Shown: positions 61,140 through 64,000 of the stretch, piece after piece
Layout of the letters: every line of letters begins with the position of its first letter
Numbering within the stretch: position 1 is the first letter of the stretch
Source: JAFGXT01 sp963677165
GTDB taxonomy: Bacteria; Verrucomicrobiota; Lentisphaeria; Victivallales; SZUA-371
NCBI GenBank assembly: GCA_963677165.2
Contig: CAXXSX010000001.1
Span: forward strand, 248,001-312,000
Length of the DNA: 64,000 bases
Reading direction: 5' to 3'
Position numbers and translations under genes: made by a program
The notes under the pieces: model-generated
What the model saw: only the letters and a program-made list of their open reading frames with translations
Database searches by the model: none
What the model was told of the DNA's origin: nothing

Positions 61140-61940
61140 ATGAATGTACAAAATGTAATGGATGAGATTTTTTCCTGGTGTGCCGATGATAAACCACAAG
61201 ATTACACGAATTCATGCGACACGTTGAAATGCGGTAATTCTGAAACAGAAGTAACTAAAGTTGCGGTATCAATGTTTGCTACTCCTGACCTGATTCGTGA
61301 AGTTACTGACTGGGGAGCTGAACTGTTGATTGTTCATGAACCAACCTTTTATGACCACTTCGATAATAGACTGGAAAATGATCCGGTAACAGCGGCGAAA
61401 GTTAAATTGCTGGAGGATTCCGGCCTGTCTGTCTGGCGTTATCACGATCATCCGCATCATAAGCTTAAAGATATGATAGGGGAGGGCGAGATCAAGTATC
61501 TCGAACTTGAAGGAGAATGGTTTAGAGGAAATCATATGGCAGTAAACCGGTTCAAGCTTGCCGCTCCGATAACTCCAAGGGAACTGGCCAGAAGATTTGA
61601 AGAAAAGCTTAATGTTGCTCATGTACGTATTTGCGGAACAATGGATGAACCATGCACGAATCTTTCGTTATCCTTCGGTACACCCGGAGGCGTTTTTGAC
61701 GAATTGCGGGATCCGGGAATCGACATTGTTCTTACTGGAGAAGCCTGCGAATGGCAGTTGGGGGAATATGCTCGTGACGCCGCTCAATTCGGCATGCGTA
61801 AGGCCCTGCTGATTCTTGGTCATATCCCGTCTGAACGTGATGGTATGCGCTTACTGACCGATATGATGCAGGAGTACTTTACCCAGTTTGAAACCCGCTA
61901 TTTTGAATGCGGCGAGGTCTACTCCTATTCCGAAATTTAA
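61140..61940 (+). CDS. NIF3-family dinuclear metal protein
   Basis: A 266-residue member of the NIF3/YbgI/DUF34 family, ring-shaped proteins with a dimetal site of unsettled function. Metal-ligand regions are visible: VHEPTFYDH (His-rich loop), WRYHDHPHHK, TGEACEWQLGEYARDA and GHIPSERDGM with the conserved His/Glu pair. The N terminus DEIFSWCADD...DTLKCGN fits the family. It has no membrane segment. It is transcribed behind the GT-C gene, 32 bp after its stop. Confidence 0.85.
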   Translation: MNVQNVMDEIFSWCADDKPQDYTNSCDTLKCGNSETEVTKVAVSMFATPDLIREVTDWGAELLIVHEPTFYDHFDNRLENDPVTAAKVKLLEDSGLSVWRYHDHPHHKLKDMIGEGEIKYLELEGEWFRGNHMAVNRFKLAAPITPRELARRFEEKLNVAHVRICGTMDEPCTNLSLSFGTPGGVFDELRDPGIDIVLTGEACEWQLGEYARDAAQFGMRKALLILGHIPSERDGMRLLTDMMQEYFTQFETRYFECGEVYSYSEI

Positions 61941-62032
61941 CTCGGTCCGGTAATAATATTACAACAAAGTGACCGGTTACCGAAAGCCGGGAAACAATTT
62001 CGCAAATTTGCCGTTTTTTGATGCAAAACATC

Positions 62033-62061
62033 TTGACATAGTGCGATCTTTTTGTTATAAT
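62033..62061 (+). promoter_or_regulatory. consensus sigma-70 promoter
   Basis: TTGACA (62033-62038), exactly 17 bp, TATAAT (62056-62061): both boxes and the spacing are perfect. It lies about 50 bp upstream of the GntR-type regulator gene and is the strongest promoter in the window by sequence. Confidence 0.85.
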
Positions 62062-62112
62062 ATTACCAGATTTGGATAACATTAATTTTTTTAAATAACC
62101 AAAAATAGAAAA

Positions 62113-63198
62113 ATGAGAACAACATTCAAACATATTGCAGAGTTATTGACCACACGTTTAGGGACTGGTTTTTATATGGAAGACCTGTTGCCTTCTGAAC
62201 GGGAATTGGCCATTGAATTTTCGGTTTCCAGGCCCACGATTCGGCGGGCGCTAAACCAATTACTTGCCGATGGTTTGTTGCAGCGCCGCGAACATGGCCG
62301 TCTCGCTGGCGCACATCCTAAGTTGTTGGCCGGATTCTTTTTTCCGGCAATGGTTAGTCGGGATAATGCTGCGCAATATGAAATGTTGAAATTATGCGCA
62401 GAAGAGTTCAACGTACGAATCAGACCAATTTTTTATGCCAGTTGGCATGATCCGTCATTGACCGAAGGAATTGCGGCATCAGAGGCCATTATTGTGATTC
62501 CCCAACAGATTCCGCCAAATTGGATGATTCAAAAATTAAGGCAATGCGGCAAACCGGTATTGATGCTGGAGTGTGATCTTTCTGAGTATGGATTATTATC
62601 ATTTGACCTCTTTCCTAAAGCTAATGTGGAGCGTCTCCTGCAATATTTGCTTGACCAGGGATTTCGCGATATGAATTTATTGAATATTTCACATAATGAT
62701 ATTGTTGTAAATCAACGCCGGGCAATGTGGCAGGGCTGGCTGAATCGGCATAATGGCAATGGGCGATTTTTTGAGTTTCTGGTTCCCAACCGGGTGCAGG
62801 AGTCTGACGAATTGCGACTCTTGTTTCGAGAAAGTATTGTTTCCGGTGCTTTTCCTCTGGATAAACTGGTATTGTGTGCGACTTTCCCTGCCGCACAACT
62901 ACTGGTCCGGGCGGCTGCGGATGTAGGCCTGGTTGCTGGACAGGATTATTCTGTTGCCTGTATTGACGGCGAAATGCAGGCCGCAATCAGCTATCCCTCA
63001 ATCACGGCAATTGAACGGGCAAATGCTCGAATGTTTTATCAGCGTTTTTTCCAATACATGGTTTCGGGAAAAGTCTGGTCTGGTTCATTATATGAGGCCA
63101 ATCCTGAAATAATTTTGATTAAAGGCGAATCCATTATACGGGACAACACAAGTAAAGGTGTTATTCATAAGACTTCGGCAGTAACGCAATTCGTTTGA
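62113..63198 (+). CDS. GntR-type regulator with a LacI-like effector domain
   Basis: A 361-residue regulator. The N-terminal GntR winged helix (LLPSERELAIEFSVSRPTIRRALNQLLADGLLQRREHGRL) is joined to a periplasmic-binding-protein-like domain of about 280 residues (LAGFFFPAMVSR, PVLMLECDL, VNQRRAMWQGWLNRHNG, DYSVACIDGEMQ). This AraR-like architecture usually senses sugars. It begins right behind a consensus promoter. The prepilin-like gene 170 bp downstream may be in its regulon. Confidence 0.85.
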   Translation: MRTTFKHIAELLTTRLGTGFYMEDLLPSERELAIEFSVSRPTIRRALNQLLADGLLQRREHGRLAGAHPKLLAGFFFPAMVSRDNAAQYEMLKLCAEEFNVRIRPIFYASWHDPSLTEGIAASEAIIVIPQQIPPNWMIQKLRQCGKPVLMLECDLSEYGLLSFDLFPKANVERLLQYLLDQGFRDMNLLNISHNDIVVNQRRAMWQGWLNRHNGNGRFFEFLVPNRVQESDELRLLFRESIVSGAFPLDKLVLCATFPAAQLLVRAAADVGLVAGQDYSVACIDGEMQAAISYPSITAIERANARMFYQRFFQYMVSGKVWSGSLYEANPEIILIKGESIIRDNTSKGVIHKTSAVTQFV

Positions 63199-63370
63199 GT
63201 TGCCGGAATTAAGTTCAAGCGATATCAGGATAATGTACAAATTTATCTAAAAAATCAAAAACAAATATTTAATCAGAACATGAAAAAGGAGTGAATAAAA
63301 TAATTTTCTGTAAAAATGTCTGGTTCTCAATATTATTTCTGTTTAATTTAAAATATATAAGGAATTGAAA

Positions 63371-64000
63371 ATGAAAAAGAAACATTTTACACTCATAGAA
63401 CTCTTGGTTGTTATTGCTATTATTGCAATCTTGGCCTCAATGCTTCTTCCTGCACTGAATCGTGCCCGGGTTACAGCGCGCAGCATTGCCTGTGTCAACA
63501 ATCTTAAGCAGTTATATCATCCATTTCTCAACTGGACAGACGATCACGACGGCTATATGATCGTCAATAATTTTGGGATTACTTATGGCAAGGATGGCTG
63601 TTATAATCCGGCATCTACCAGCGGTTTTAACTGGTCATTTCAGCTGGCTTACAATGGTTATTTGTCTGGTTATACGGCCGAATCAAGTGGCGCAGGTACT
63701 AGTATTAACCCCGGAAATGGAATTTTACATTGTCCTGAAGTTCATTCCGGAACAACCTATTCCATTCATAGTCCGACATACAACTGGAACTTTAATCTGG
63801 GAAGCATGTATGAATCACATCCATTCAAAAAAATAACCCGCCAGAAGAAAACTTCTGATACCATTGCTTTTGGAGATGCATATCAAGGAGGAGATGCCCA
63901 ACGCAGTTTAATCACTTATAACTGGACAAATACAAATGATGATTGGAATATCTGGTTTCGTCATCTGAACAAAGGTAATGTTCTATGGTTGGACGGTCAT
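63371..64000 (+). CDS. prepilin-like protein with N-terminal methylation motif, 3' end missing
   Basis: The 210 visible codons run to the window edge without a stop. AAGGA precedes the start. The leader and class III signal MKKKHFTLIELLVVIAIIAI, with Glu at position 5 after the predicted cleavage site, mark a type IV pilin-like or pseudopilin protein processed by a prepilin peptidase. The beta-rich head ends in RHLNKGNVLWLDGH, the H-x9-DG type end common in Planctomycetes and Lentisphaerota. Such genes are highly multiplied in Lentisphaerota; the role is unknown. Confidence 0.9.
   Translation, partial: MKKKHFTLIELLVVIAIIAILASMLLPALNRARVTARSIACVNNLKQLYHPFLNWTDDHDGYMIVNNFGITYGKDGCYNPASTSGFNWSFQLAYNGYLSGYTAESSGAGTSINPGNGILHCPEVHSGTTYSIHSPTYNWNFNLGSMYESHPFKKITRQKKTSDTIAFGDAYQGGDAQRSLITYNWTNTNDDWNIWFRHLNKGNVLWLDGH

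Overview
The window looks like chromosomal DNA from a Gram-negative member of the Lentisphaerota (Victivallales-like). This is an inference, drawn from the mix of outer-membrane genes (lpxC, a Lol exporter, yidC), a prepilin-like protein with an H-x9-DG-type end at the right edge, an anaerobic sulfatase-maturase-type radical SAM enzyme, and polysaccharide enzymes (GH28-like, GH2 beta-mannosidase) each close to a one-component regulator. No ribosomal RNA or other decisive taxonomic marker is present.

Layout. 0-11 kb: the end of a beta-helix glycosidase-like gene, a methyltransferase, a LolCE/LolD lipoprotein exporter, a LacI-type regulator, a lone PLP-aminotransferase-fold protein, a receiver/kinase hybrid with a membrane PAS histidine kinase, then a 1.1-kb gene-poor stretch filled with structured repeats. 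11.3-16.8 kb (minus): a housekeeping run prs-rplY-pth-rpsF-ssb-rpsR-rplI-dnaB. 17.2-22.3 kb (plus): a PpiD-like chaperone, a double-domain AdoMet decarboxylase, spermidine synthase, then rmlA-rmlD. 22.3-25.8 kb: an AraC regulator divergent from a GH2 beta-mannosidase, with paired direct repeats between them. 25.8-33.2 kb (minus): methyltransferase, a GT-C-like membrane protein, a secreted serpin, tRNA-Pro(CGG), and the conserved rpmH-rnpA-yidD-yidC-jag cluster.

33.5-44 kb: two unknown envelope proteins, miaA, lpxC next to a two-domain FabZ, a MarR/membrane-protein pair with a clear operator, a metal permease carrying an HMA domain, an anSME-like radical SAM protein with a SEC-C tail, and two small membrane proteins. 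44.2-50.5 kb (plus): an unusual membrane module of two bacterial PH-domain proteins, a zinc-ribbon membrane protein, two SPFH/Band 7 proteins and two paralogous unknown proteins. 51.4-53.2 kb: an HAD phosphatase followed by a 720-bp tandem array of nine hairpin units. 53.3-64 kb: a sigma-54 activator, a sodium:solute symporter, Sel1-repeat protein, histidine phosphatase, a GT-C/TPR membrane protein, a NIF3-family protein, a GntR-type regulator behind a consensus sigma-70 promoter, and a prepilin-like protein cut by the window end.

The most unusual element is the array at 52254-52970: nine units, each with an 11-bp stem whose two arms change together, closed by a nearly invariant 14-nt loop, often followed by a second short hairpin whose stem also varies in a paired way, and ending in a strong intrinsic-terminator-like hairpin. 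Several other intergenic regions carry dispersed, self-complementary repeat families with paired changes between copies, so structured non-coding repeats are a theme of this genome.
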